This document shows positions 22,628-35,032 of a stretch of DNA of 64,000 bases, in pieces (positions within the stretch are counted from its first letter, which is position 1; every line of letters starts with the position of its first letter). Origin of the DNA: Thinopyrum elongatum (lineage: Eukaryota; Streptophyta; Magnoliopsida; Poales; Poaceae); assembly GCA_011799875.1 (NCBI GenBank), contig CM022303.1:68007446-68071445 (forward strand), written 5' to 3'. The notes under the pieces were generated by a model. That model made no database searches, was not told the DNA's origin, and saw nothing but the letters and a program-made list of their open reading frames with translations. The translations under genes were made by a program, and so were the position numbers.

Positions 22628-24364
22628 TGTTGGAAATATGCCCTAGAGGCAATAATAAAATGGTTATTATTATATTTCCTTGTTCATGATAATTGTCTGT
22701 TATTCATGCTATAATTGTGTTATCCGGAAATCGTAATACATGTGTGAATACATAGACCACAACATGTCCCTAGTAAGCCTCTAGTTGACTAGCTCGTTGA
22801 TCAATAGATGGTTACGGTTTCCTGACCATGGACATTGGATGTCATTGATAACGGGATCACATCATTAGGAGAATGATGTGATGGACAAGACCCAATCCTA
22901 AGCCTAGCACTAGATCGTGTAGTTCGTTTGCTAAAGCTTTTCCAATGTCAAGTAACTTTTCCTTAGACCATGAGATTGTGCAACTCCCGGATACCGTAGG
23001 AGTGCTTTGGGTGCACCAAACGTCACAACGTAACTGGGTGGCTATAAAGGTGCACTACGGGTATCTCCGAAAGTATCTGTTGGGTTGGCACGAATCGAGA
23101 CTGGGATTTGTCACTCCATGTAACGGAGAGGTACCTCTGGGCCCACTCGGTAGGACATCATCATAATGAGCTCAATGTGATCAAGGAGTTGTTCACGGGA
23201 TGATGTGTTACGGAAACGAGTAAAGAGACTTGCCGATAACGAGATTGAACAAGGTATCGAGATACCGACGATCGAATCTCGGGCAAGTATCGTACCGATA
23301 GACAAAGGGAATTACGTACGGGATTGATTGAATCCTCGACATCGTGGTTCATCCGATGAGATCATCGAGGAGCATGTGGGAGCCAACATGGGTATCCAGA
23401 TCCCGCTGTTGGTTATTGATCGGAGAGTCGTCTCGGTCATGTCTGCGTGTCTCCCGAACCCGTAGGGTCTACACACTTAAGGTTCGGTGACGCTAGGGTT
23501 ATAGAGATATTAGTATGCGGTAACCCGAAGGTTGTTCGGAGTCTCGGATGAGATCCTGGACGTCACGAGGAGTTCCGGAATGGTCCGGAGGTAAAGATTT
23601 ATATATGGGAAGTCCTATTTTGGCCACCGGAAAATGTTCGGGATTTTTCGGTATTGTACCGAGAAGGTTCTAGAAGGTTCCGGAGTGGGGCCCACCTGCA
23701 TGGGGGGACCCACATGAACGTGGGTAGTGGGGGCAAGGCCCCACACCCCTAGTCAAGGCGCACCAAGATTCCCCCTTAGAAGGAATAAGATCATATCCCG
23801 AAGGGATAAGATAAAGATCCCTAAAAAAGGGGGATAACAATCGGTGGGGAAGGGAAAGGATGGGATTTCTTTCCTTCCACCTTTGCCAATGCCCCAATGG
23901 ACTTGGAGGGCAAGAAACCAGCCCCCTCCACCCCTATATATAGTGGGGAGGTGCATGGGAGAAACAGCTCAGCCCCTGGCGCCTCCCTCTCCCTCCCGTG
24001 ACACCTCTTCCTCCTCCAGTAGCGCTTGGCGAAGCCCTGCTGAAATCCCGCTGCTTCCACCACCACACCGTCGTGCTGCTGGATCTCCATCAACCTCTCC
24101 TCCCCCCTTGCTGGATCAAGAAGGAGGAGACGTCTCTGCTCCGTACGTGTGTTGAACGCGGAGGTGCCGTCCGTTCGGCGCTCGGTCATCGGTGATTTGG
24201 ATCACGACGAGTACGACTCCATCAACCCCGTTCTCTTGAACGCTTCCGCTCGCGATCTACAAGGGTATGTAGATACACTCCCCTCTCACTCGTTGCTAGA
24301 TGACTCCATAGATTGATCTTGGTGATGCGTAGAAAATTTTAAAATTCTGCTACGTTCCCCAACA
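22628..24364 (+). repeat. BARE-type LTR 1
   Basis: 1,737 bp, TGTTGG...CCAACA. It shares with LTR3 two bases that differ in LTR2 and LTR4: A in gataagataaag (about 23812) and T in gccaatgcccc (about 23888). Unique changes include gccgataacg at about 23236 and aattacgtac at about 23312. Confidence 0.95.
23935..23942 (+). promoter_or_regulatory. TATA box of the BARE-type LTR
   Basis: TATATATA within ccctatatatagtgg. The same site recurs in LTR2 (30962), LTR3 (32780) and LTR4 (34598), at the same offset (1,308). It is the expected position of the BARE LTR promoter. Confidence 0.7.
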
Positions 24365-25650
24365 GAGGCATCATGAGCTAGGTCTATGCGTAGTATCTTG
24401 CACGAGTAGAACACAAAGTAGTTGTGGGCGTCGATTTGTCAATCTTCTTGCCGTTACTAGTCTTATCTTGATTCGGCGGCACTGTGGGATGAAGCGGCCC
24501 GGACCGACCTTACACGTACGCTTACGTGAGACAGGTTCCACCGACTGACATGCACTAGTTGCATAAGGTGGCTAGCGGGTGTCTGTCTCTCCCACTTTAG
24601 TCGGATCGGATTCGATGAACAGGGTCCTTATGAAGGGTAAATAGAAATTGGCATATCACGTTGTGGTTTTGGCGTAGGTAAGAAACGTTCTTGCTAGAAA
24701 CCTATAGCAGCCACGTAAAAACTTGCAACAACAATTAGAGGACGTCTAACTTGTTTTTGCAGCAAGTGCTTTGTGATGTGATATGACCAAAGGATGTGAT
24801 GAATGATATATGTGATGTATGAGATGATCATGTTCTTGTAATAGGAATCACGACTTGCATGTCGATGAGTATGACAACCGGCAGGAGCCATAGGAGTTGT
24901 CTTAATTTATTATATGACCTGCGTGTCATTGAAATTCGCCATGTAATTACTTTACTTTATTGCTAACCGTTAGCCGTAGTAGTAGAAGTAATAGTTGGCG
25001 AGACAACTTCATGAAGACACGATGATGGAGATCATGATGATGGAGATCATGGTGTCATGCCGGTGACGATGATGATCATGGAGCCCCGAAGATGGAGATC
25101 AAAAGGAGCAAAGTGATAATGGCCATATCATGTCACTATTTTGATTGCATGAGATGTTTATCATGTTTTTGCATCTTATTTGCTTAGAACGACGGTAGCA
25201 TATATAAGATGATCCCTTACTAAAATTTCAAGAAAGTGTTCCCCCTAACTGTGCACCGTTGCGAAGGTTCGTTGTTTCAAAGCACTACGTGTTGATCGGG
25301 TGTGATAGATTCTAACGTTCGAATACAACGGGTGTAAGCCAGATTTACACAGCAATACACTTAGGTTGACTTGACGAGCCTAGCATGTACAGACATGGCC
25401 TCGGAACACAAGAGACCGAAAGGTCGAGCATGAGTCGTATAGAAGATACGATCAACATGGGGATGTTCACCGTTGATGACTAGTCCGTCTCATGTGATGA
25501 TCGGACACGGCCTAGTCGATTCAGATCATGTAATCACTTAGATGACGAGAGGGATGTCTATCTGAGTGGGAGTTCATTACATAATTTGATTAGATGAACT
25601 TAATTGTCATGAACTTAGTCTAAATGTTACATATCTATCTTGTAGATCAA
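24365..25650 (+). other. Leader region of the BARE-type element
   Basis: Untranslated leader between LTR1 and gag. The primer-binding region right after the LTR reads gaggcatcatgagct, where the family consensus complementary to initiator Met-tRNA would begin tggtatca. Two bases are changed, so priming is probably weakened. A gatgatggagatcatg tandem duplication lies near 25020-25050. Confidence 0.75.
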
Positions 25651-28600
25651 ATGGCCAACGCTAATGTTACCCTCAACTTCAACGCGTTCCTAGAGAAAAA
25701 CAAGCTGAAAGACGATGGTAGCAACTATGCGGACTGGGTCCGTAACCTGAGGATTATCCTCATAGCTGCCAAGAAATCATATGTCCTTGAAGCACCGTTA
25801 GGTGACCCACCTGCTCTCCCAGCACTGCCAGACGATTTGAACGTTTGGCAGACACGCACCGATGATTACTCCTTCGTTCAGTGCGGCATGCTCTTCAGCT
25901 TAGAACCGGGGCTCCAAAAGCGTTTTGAGCATCACGGAGCATATGAGATGTTTGAACAGCTGAAAATGGTTTTCCAAGCTCATGCCCGGATCGAGAGATA
26001 TGAAGTCTCCGATAAGTTCTACAGCTGTAAGATGGAGGAAAATAGTTCTGTCAGCGAGCACATACTCAAAATGTCTGGGTTGCACAGCCGCTTGTCTCAG
26101 CTGGGAGTTAATCTCCCGGATGACGCGGTCGTTGACAGAATCCTTCAGTCGCTTCCACCTAGCTACAAGAGCTTCGTGATGAACTTCAACATGCAGGGGA
26201 TGGAAAAGACCATTCCTGAGGTATATGCGATGCTGAAGTCAGCGGAGGCAGAGATCAGAAAGGAACATCAAGTGTTGATGGTGAATAAAACCACTAAGTT
26301 CAAGAAGGGCAAGGGTAAGAAGAACTTCAAGAAGGACGGCAAGGGAGTTGCCGCGCCCGGTAAGCCAGCTGCCGGGAAGAAGTCGAAGAATGGGCCCAAG
26401 CCTGAGACTGAGTGCTTTTATTGCAAGGGAAACGGTCACTGGAAGCGAAACTGCCCCAAGTACTTGGCGGACAAGAAGGCCGGCAATACCAAAGGTATAT
26501 ATGATATACATGTAATTGATGTGTACCTTACCAGCACTCGTAGTAGTTCCTGGGTATTTGATACCGGTGCGGTTGCTCATATTTGTAACTCAAAGCAGGA
26601 ACTGCGGAATCAACGTAGACTGGCAAAGGACGAGGTGACGATGCGCGTCGGGAATGGTTCCAAGGTCGATGTGATCGCCGTCGGCACGCTACCTCTGCAT
26701 CTACCTACGGGATTAGTTTTAAACCTCAATAATTGTTATTTAGTACCAGCTTTGAGCATGAACATTGTATCTGGATCTCGCTTAATGCGAGATGGCTACT
26801 CATTTAAATCTGAGAATAATGGTTGTTCTATTTATATGAGAGATATGTTTTATGGTCATGCCCCGCTGGTGAATGGTTTATTTTTATTGAATCTCGAACG
26901 TGATGTTACACATGTTTATAATGTGAATGCCAAGAAATGCAAGGTTGATAACGATAGTCCCACATACTTGTGGCACTGCCGCCTTGGTCATATCGGTGTT
27001 AAACGCATGAAGAAACTCCATGCAGATGGACTTTTGGAGTCTCTTGATTATGAATAATTTGACAGATGCGAACCATGCCTCTTGGGCAAGATGACCAAGA
27101 CTCCGTTCTCCGGAACAATGGAGCGAGCAACCAACTTATTGGAGATCATACATACTGATGTGTGTGGTCCAATGAGTGTTGAGGCTCGCGGTGGTTATCG
27201 TTATGTTCTCACCCTCACCGATGATTTGAGTAGATATGGGTATGTCTACTTGATGAAGCACAAGTCTGAGACCTTTGAAAAGTTCAAGGAATTTCAGAAT
27301 GAGGTTGAGAATCAACGTGACAAGAAAATAAAGTTCTTACGATCAGATCGTGGAGGAGAATATTTGAGTCATGAATTTGGCACGCACTTAAGGAAATGTG
27401 GAATTGTTTCACAACTCACGCCGCCTGGAACACCTCAGCGTAACGGTGTGTCCGAACGTCGTAATCGCACTCTATTGGATATGGTGCGATCTATGATGTC
27501 TCTTACTGATCTATCGCTACCTTTTTGGGGTTATGCTTTAGAGACTGCCGCATTCACTTTAAATAGGGCACCGTCAAAATCCGTTGAGACGACACCGTAT
27601 GAATTATGGTTTGGGAAGAAACCTAAGCTGTCGTTTCTGAAAGTTTGGGGATGCGATGCTTATGTGAAGAAACTTCAACCAGAGAAGCTCGAACCCAAGT
27701 CGGAAAAATGCGTATTCATAGGATACCCTAAGGAAACTATTGGGTATACCTTCTACCTAAGATCCGAGGGCAAGATCTTTGTTGCCAGGAATGGATCCTT
27801 TCTAGAGAAAGAGTTTCTCTCGAAAGAAGTAAGTGGGAAGAAAGTGGAGCTTGATGAGATGACCCTCGAACCGGAGAGTAGCACAGCACAGGAAAATGTT
27901 TCTGTGGAGCCTGCACCGGCTAGAGAGGAAGTTAATGATAATGATCATGATCAAGCTACCACTGAACTTCGAAGGTCCACAAGGACACGTTCCGCACCAG
28001 AGTGGTACGGCAATCCTGTCCTGGAAATCATGTTGTTAGACAACAGTGAACCTTCGAACTATGAAGAAGCGATGGCGGGCCCGGATTCCGACAAATGGCT
28101 TGAAGCCATGAAATCCGAGATAGGATCCATGTATGAAAACGAAGTATGGACTTTGACTGACTTGCCCGATGATCGGCAAGCCATAGAAAATAAATGGATC
28201 TTTAAGAAGAAGACTGACGCGGATGGTAATGTGACCATCTATAAGGCTCGGCTTGTCGCTAAGGGTTATCGACAAGTTCAAGGGGTTGACTACGATGAGA
28301 CTTTCTCACCCGTAGCGAAGCTGAAATCCGTCAGAATCATGTTAGCAATTGCCGCATACTATGATTATGAGATATGGCAAATGGACATCAAAACGGCATT
28401 CCTTAATGGTTTTCTTAAGGAAGAGTTGTATATGATACAACCGGAAGGTTTTGTCGACCCTGAGAATGCTGACAAGGTATGCAAGCTCCAGCGCTCAATC
28501 TATGTGCTGGTGCAAGCATCTCGGAGTTGGAACATTCGCTTTGACGAGATGATCAAAGCGTTTGGGTTCACACAGACTTATGGAGAAGCCTGTGTTTACA

Positions 28601-29622
28601 AGAAAGTGAGTGGGAGCTCTGTAGCATTTCTCATATTATATGTGGATGACATACTGCTGATGGGAAATGATATAGAATTCTTGGAAAGTATAAAGGCCTA
28701 CTTGAATAAGTGTTTTTCAATGAAGGACCTTGGAGAAGCTGCTTATATATTAGGCATCAAGATCTATAGAGATAGATCGAGACGCCTCATAGGTCTTTCG
28801 CAAAGCACATACCTTGATAAGATATTGAAGAAGTTCAATATGGATCAGTCCAAGAAGGGGTTCTTGCCTGTATTGCAAGGTGTGAAATTGAGCTCGGCTC
28901 AATGCCCGACCACAGCAAAAGATATAGAAGAGATGAGTGTCATCCCCTATGCCTCAGCCATAGGGTCTATTATGTATGCCATGCTGTGTACCAGACCTGA
29001 TGTAAACCTTGCTGTAAGTTTGGTAGGTAGGTACCAAAGTAATCCCGGCAAGGAACACTGGACAGCGGTCAAGAACATCCTGAAGTACCTGAAAAGGACT
29101 AAGGATATGTTTCTCGTATATGGAGGTGACGAAGAGCTCGTCGTAAAGGGTTACGTCGACGCTAGCTTCGACACAGATCCGGATGACTCCAAGTCACAAA
29201 CCGGATACGTGTATATTTTGAATGGTGGAGCGGTAAGCTGGTGCAGTTGCAAGCAAAGCGTCGTGGCGGGTTCTACATGCGAAGCGGAGTACATAGCAGC
29301 CTCGGAGGCAGCACACGAAGCAGTATGGATGAAGGAGTTCATCACCGACCTAGGAGTCATTCCAAATGCGTCGGGTCCAATGGCACTCTTCTGTGACAAC
29401 ACTGGAGCTATTGCCCTTGCCAAGGAGCCCAGGTTTCACAAAAGGACCAGGCGTATCAAGCGTCGCTTCAACTCCATACGTGAACATGTTCAAGATGGAG
29501 ACATAGATATTTGTAAAGTGCACACGGATTTGAATGTAGCAGATCCGTTGACTAAACCTCTTTCACGAGCAAAACATGATCAACACCAGTACTCTATGGG
29601 TGTTCGATTCATCACAATGTAA
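25651..29622 (+). pseudogene. Copia gag-pol polyprotein with one nonsense codon
   Basis: One frame from MANANVTLNFNAFLEK runs to a final stop at 29620-29622. It is broken only by TAA at 27055-27057, in the integrase zinc-finger region (GLLESLDYE then stop then FDRCEPC; the codon is probably a changed Ser). Domains in order: gag with zinc knuckle CFYCKGNGHWKRNC at about residue 255; aspartic protease WVFDTGAVAHI at about 304; GAG-pre-integrase LWHCRLGHIG; integrase Asp in HTDVCGP, Asp in LRSDRGGEY and Glu in GVSERRNRT; reverse transcriptase with YVDD at about 997; RNase H ending DLNVADPLTKPL. RT reads SIYVLVQASRSW where SIYGL is usual. No frameshift. Without read-through it could not make Pol. 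Confidence 0.95.
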
Positions 29623-29654
29623 CTAGATTATTGACTCTAGTGCAAGTGGGAGAC

Positions 29655-31391
29655 TGTTGGAAATATGCCCTAGAGGCAATAATAAAATGGTTATTATTAT
29701 ATTTCCTTGTTCATGATAATTGTCTGTTATTCATGCTATAATTGTGTTATCCGGAAATCGTAATACATGTGTGAATACATAGACCACAACATGTCCCTAG
29801 TAAGCCTCTAGTTGACTAGCTCGTTGATCAATAGATGGTTACGGTTTCCTGACCATGGACATTGGATGTCATTGATAACGGGATCACATCATTAGGAGAA
29901 TGATGTGATGGACAAGACCCAATCCTAAGCCTAGCACTAGATCGTGTAGTTCGTTTGCTAAAGCTTTTCCAATGTCAAGTAACTTTTACTTAGACCATGA
30001 GATTGTGCAACTCCCGGATACCGTAGGAGTGCTTTGGGTGCACCAAACGTCACAACGTAACTGGGTGGCTATAAAGGTGCACTACGGGTATCTCCGAAAG
30101 TATCTGTTGGGTTGGCACGAATCGAGACTGGGATTTGTCACTCCATGTAACGGAGAGGTACCTCTGGGCCCACTCGGTAGGACATCATCATAATGAGCTC
30201 AATGTGATCAAGGAGTTGTTCACGGGATGATGTGTTACGGAAACGAGTAAAGAGACTTGCCGGTAACGAGATTGAACAAGGTATCGAGATACCGACGATC
30301 GAATCTCGGGCAAGTATCGTACCGATAGACAAAGGGAATTGCGTACGGGATTGATTGAATCCTCGACATCGTGGTTCATCCGATGAGATCATCGAGGAGC
30401 ATGTGGGAGCCAACATGGGTATCCAGATCCCGCTATTGGTTATTGATCGGAGAGTCGTCTCGGTCATGTCTGCGTGTCTCCCGAACCCGTAGGGTCTACA
30501 CACTTAAGGTTCGGTGACGCTAGGGTTATAGAGATATTAGTATGCGGTAACCCGAAGGTTGTTCGGAGTCTCGAATGAGATCCTGGACGTCACGAGGAGT
30601 TCCGGAATGGTCCGGAGGTAAAGATTTATATATGGGAAGTCCTATTTTGGCCACCGGAAAATGTTCGGGATTTTTCGGTATTGTACCGAGAAGGTTCTAG
30701 AAGGTTCCGGAGTGGGGCCCACCTGCATGGGGGGACCCACATGAACGTGGGTAGTGGGGGCAAGGCCCCACACCCCTAGTCAAGGCGCACCAAGATTCCC
30801 CCTTAGAAGGAATAAGATCATATCCCGAAGGGATAAGATCAAGATCCCTAAAAAAGGGGGATAACAATCGGTGGGGAAGGGAAAGGATGGGATTTCTTTC
30901 CTTCCACCTTTGCCAACGCCCCAATGGACTTGGAGGGCAAGAAACCAGCCCCCTCCCCCCCTATATATAGTGGGGAGGTGCATGGGAGAAACAGCTCAGC
31001 CCCTGGCGCCTCCCTCTCCCTCCCGTGACACCTCTTCCTCCTCCAGTAGCGCTTGGCGAAGCCCTGCTGAAATCCCGCTGCTTCCACCACCACACCGTCG
31101 TGCTGCTGGATCTCCATCAACCTCTCCTCCCCCCTTGCTGGATCAAGAAGGAGGAGACGTCTCTGCTCCGTACGTGTGTTGAACGCGGAGGTGCCGTCCG
31201 TTCGGCGCTCGGTCATCGGTGATTTGGATCACGACGAGTACGACTCCATCAACCCCGTTCTCTTGAACGCTTCCGCTCGCGATCTACAAGGGTATGTAGA
31301 TACACTCCCCTCTCACTCGTTGCTAGATGACTCCATAGATTGATCTTGGTGATGCGTAGAAAATTTTAAAATTCTGCTACGTTCCCCAACA
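29655..31391 (+). repeat. BARE-type LTR 2
   Basis: 1,737 bp, preceded by a polypurine tract (gcaagtgggagac). It has C in gataagatcaag and C in gccaacgcccc, as LTR4. Unique changes include ttttacttag (about 29985), cgctattgg (about 30433) and ctcgaatgag (about 30573). Confidence 0.95.
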
Positions 31392-31472
31392 GTGGTATCA
31401 ACACCAGTACTCTATGGGTGTTCGATTCATCACAATGTAACTAGATTATTGACTCTAGTGCAAGTGGGAGAC
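31392..31472 (+). repeat. 81-bp remnant internal region (spacer 1)
   Basis: It consists of gtggtatca, a normal BARE-type primer-binding start, joined directly to acaccagtactc..., the last part of the internal region (compare 29585-29654), ending in the polypurine tract. It is therefore an internal region with nearly everything deleted, joined at a short tatcaacac-like overlap. Confidence 0.93.
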
Positions 31473-33209
31473 TGTTGGAAATATGCCCTAGAGGCAATAA
31501 TAAAATGGTTATTATTATATTTCCTTGTTCATGATAATTGTCTGTTATTCATGCTATAATTGTGTTATCCGGAAATCGTAATACATGTGTGAATACATAG
31601 ACCACAACATGTCCCTAGTAAGCCTCTAGTTGACTAGCTCGTTGATCAATAGATGGTTACGGTTTCCTGACCATGGACATTGGATGTCATTGATAACGGG
31701 ATCACATCATTAGGAGAATGATGTGATGGACAAGACCCAATCCTAAGCCTAGCACTAGATCGTGTAGTTCGTTTGCTAAAGCTTTTCCAATGTCAAGTAA
31801 CTTTTCCTTAGACCATGAGATTGTGCAACTCCCGGATACCGTAGGAGTGCTTTGGGTGCACCAAACGTCACAACGTAACTGGGTGGCTATAAAGGTGCAC
31901 TACGGGTATCTCCGAAAGTATCTGTTGGGTTGGCACGAATCGAGACTGGGATTTGTCACTCCATGTAACGGAGAGGTACCTCTGGGCCCACTCGGTAGGA
32001 CATCATCATAATGAGGTCAATGTGATCAAGGAGTTGTTCACGGGATGATGTGTTACGGAAACGAGTAAAGAGACTTGCCGGTAACGAGATTGAACAAGGT
32101 ATCGAGATACCGACGATCGAATCTCGGGCAAGTATCGTACCGATAGACAAAGGGAATTGCGTACGGGATTGATTGAATCCTCGACATCGTGGTTCATCCG
32201 ATGAGATCATCGAGGAGCATGTGGGAGCCAACATGGGTATCCAGATCCCGCTGTTGGTTATTGATCGGAGAGTCATCTCGGTCATGTCTGCGTGTCTCCC
32301 GAACCCGTAGGGTCTACACACTTAAGGTTCGGTGACGCTAGGGTTATAGAGATATTAGTATGCGGTAACCCGAAGGTTGTTCGGAGTCTCGGATGAGATC
32401 CTGGACGTCACGAGGAGTTCCGGAATGGTCCGGAGGTAAAGATTTATATATGGGAAGTCCTATTTTGGCCACCGGAAAATGTTCGGGATTTTTCGGTATT
32501 GTACCGAGAAGGTTCTAGAAGGTTCCGGAGTGGGGCCCACCTGCATGGGGGGACCCACATGAACGTGGGTAGTGGGGGCAAGGCCCCACACCCCTAGTCA
32601 AGGCGCACCAAGATTCCCCCTTAGAAGGAATAAGATCATATCCCGAAGGGATAAGATAAAGATCCCTAAAAAAGGGGGATAACAATCGGTGGGGAAGGGA
32701 AAGGATGGGATTTCTTTCCTTCCACCTTTGCCAATGCCCCAATGGACTTGGAGGGCAAGAAACCAGCCCCCTCCACCCCTATATATAGTGGGGAGGTGCA
32801 TGGGAGAAACAGCTCAGCCCCTGGCGCCTCCCTCTCCCTCCCGTGACACCTCTTCCTCCTCCAGTAGCGCTTGGCGAAGCCCTGCTGAAATCCCGCTGCT
32901 TCCACCACCACACCGTCGTGCTGCTGGATCTCCATCAACCTCTCCTCCCCCCTTGCTGGATCAAGAAGGAGGAGACGTCTCTGCTCCGTACGTGTGTTGA
33001 ACGCGGAGGTGCCGTCCGTTCGGCGCTCGGTCATCGGTGATTTGGATCACGACGAGTACGACTCCATCAACCCCGTTCTCTTGAACGCTTCCGCTCGCGA
33101 TCTACAAGGGTATGTAGATACACTCCCCTCTCACTCGTTGCTAGATGACTCCATAGATTGATCTTGGTGATGCGTAGAAAATTTTAAAATTCTGCTACGT
33201 TCCCCAACA
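31473..33209 (+). repeat. BARE-type LTR 3
   Basis: 1,737 bp. It matches LTR1 at the two diagnostic sites. Unique changes include atgaggtcaatg (about 32013) and gagtcatctcgg (about 32274). Confidence 0.95.
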
Positions 33210-33290
33210 GTGGTATCAACACCAGTACTCTATGGGTGTTCGATTCATCACAATGTAACTAGATTATTGACTCTAGTGCAAGTGGGAGAC
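33210..33290 (+). repeat. 81-bp remnant internal region (spacer 2)
   Basis: Same length, sequence and deletion junction as spacer 1, so the two spacers descend from one deletion followed by duplication of the LTR-plus-spacer unit. Confidence 0.93.
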
Positions 33291-35027
33291 TGTTGGAAAT
33301 ATGCCCTAGAGGCAATAATAAAATGGTTATTATTATATTTCCTTGTTCATGATAATTGTCTGTTATTCATGCTATAATTGTGTTATCCGGAAATCGTAAT
33401 ACATGTGTGAATACATAGACCACAACATGTCCCTAGTAAGCCTCTAGTTGACTAGCTCGTTGATCAATAGATGGTTACGGTTTCCTGACCATGGACATTG
33501 GATGTCATTGATAACGGGATCACATCATTAGGAGAATGATGTGATGGACAAGACCCAATCCTAAGCCTAGCACTAGATCGTGTAGTTCGTTTGCTAAAGC
33601 TTTTCCAATGTCAAGTAACTTTTCCTTAGACCATGAGATTGTGCAACTCCCGGATACCATAGGAGTGCTTTGGGTGCACCAAATGTCACAACGTAACTGG
33701 GTGGCTATAAAGGTGCACTACGGGTATCTCCGAAAGTATCTGTTGGGTTGGCACGAATCGAGACTGGGATTTGTCACTCCATGTAACGGAGAGGTACCTC
33801 TGGGCCCACTCGGTAGGACATCATCATAATGAGCTCAATGTGATCAAGGAGTTGTTCACGGGATGATGTGTTACGGAAACGAGTAAAGAGACTTGCCGGT
33901 AACGAGATTGAACAAGGTATCGAGATACCGACGATCGAATCTCGGGCAAGTATCGTACCGATAGACAAAGGGAATTGCGTACGGGATTGATTGAATCCTC
34001 GACATCGTGGTTCATCCGATGAGATCATCGAGGAGCATGTGGGAGCCAACATGGGTATCCAGATCCCGCTGTTGGTTATTGACCGGAGAGTCGTCTCGGT
34101 AATGTCTGCGTGTCTCCCGAACCCGTAGGGTCTACACACTTAAGGTTCGGTGACGCTAGGGTTATAGAGATATTAGTATGCGGTAACCCGAAGGTTGTTC
34201 GGAGTCTCGGATGAGATCCTGGACGTCACGAGGAGTTCCGGAATGGTCCGGAGGTAAAGATTTATATATGGGAAGTCCTATTTTGGCCACCGGAAAATGT
34301 TCGGGATTTTTCGGTATTGTACCGAGAAGGTTCTAGAAGGTTCCGGAGTGGGGCCCACCTGCATGGGGGGACCCACCTGAACGTGGGTAGTGGGGGCAAG
34401 GCCCCACACCCCTAGTCAAGGCGCACCAAGATTCCCCCTTAGAAGGAATAAGATCATATCCCGAAGGGATAAGATCAAGATCCCTAAAAAAGGGGGATAA
34501 CAATCGGTGGGGAAGGGAAAGGATGGGATTTCTTTCCTTCCACCTTTGCCAACGCCCCAATGGACTTGGAGGGCAAGAAACCAGCCCCCTCCACCCCTAT
34601 ATATAGTGGGGAGGTGCATGGGAGAAACAGCTCAGCCCCTGGCGCCTCCCTCTCCCTCCCGTGACACCTCTTCCTCCTCCAGTAGCGCTTGGCGAAGCCC
34701 TGCTGAAATCCCGCTGCTTCCACCACCACACCGTCGTGCTGCTGGATCTCCATCAACCTCTCCTCCCCCCTTGCTGGATCAAGAAGGAGGAGACGTCTCT
34801 GCTTCGTACGTGTGTTGAACGCGGAGGTGCCGTCCGTTCGGCGCTCGGTCATCGGTGATTTGGATCACGACGAGTACGACTCCATCAACCTCGTTCTCTT
34901 GAACGCTTCCGCTCGCGATCTACAAGGGTATGTAGATACACTCCCCTCTCACTCGTTGCTAGATGACTCCATAGATTGATCTTGGTGATGCGTAGAAAAT
35001 TTTAAAATTCTGCTACGTTCCCCAACA
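33291..35027 (+). repeat. BARE-type LTR 4
   Basis: 1,737 bp. It matches LTR2 at the two diagnostic sites. It carries the most private changes, for example ataccataggag (about 33659), caaatgtcac (about 33684), ttgaccggag (about 34081) and cacctgaacg (about 34377). It ends CCCCAACA next to the right TSD. Confidence 0.95.
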
Positions 35028-35032
35028 CCGCG

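Larger units (their letters stand above)
22628..35027 (+). mobile_element. BARE/WIS/Angela-type Copia array with four LTRs
   Basis: Structure: LTR1 (22628-24364), internal region with gag-pol (24365-29654), LTR2 (29655-31391), 81-bp spacer, LTR3 (31473-33209), 81-bp spacer, LTR4 (33291-35027). Every LTR is exactly 1,737 bp, and the LTR2-3-4 spacing is exactly 1,818 bp. One TSD, CCGCG, flanks the whole (22623-22627 and 35028-35032), so the array occupies a single insertion site. LTR starts (TGTTGGAAATATGCCC), TG...CA ends and gag-pol order (protease, integrase, RT, RNase H) identify a Ty1/Copia element of the BARE-1/WIS/Angela group. Confidence 0.95.

Noticed and set aside
23844..24155. Open frames repeated in all four BARE LTRs (such as one starting MGKGKDGISFLPP, and antisense frames)
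   Set aside because: They lie wholly in LTR sequence, have no known domain, and occur on both strands; the repetition reflects LTR copying, not a gene family.
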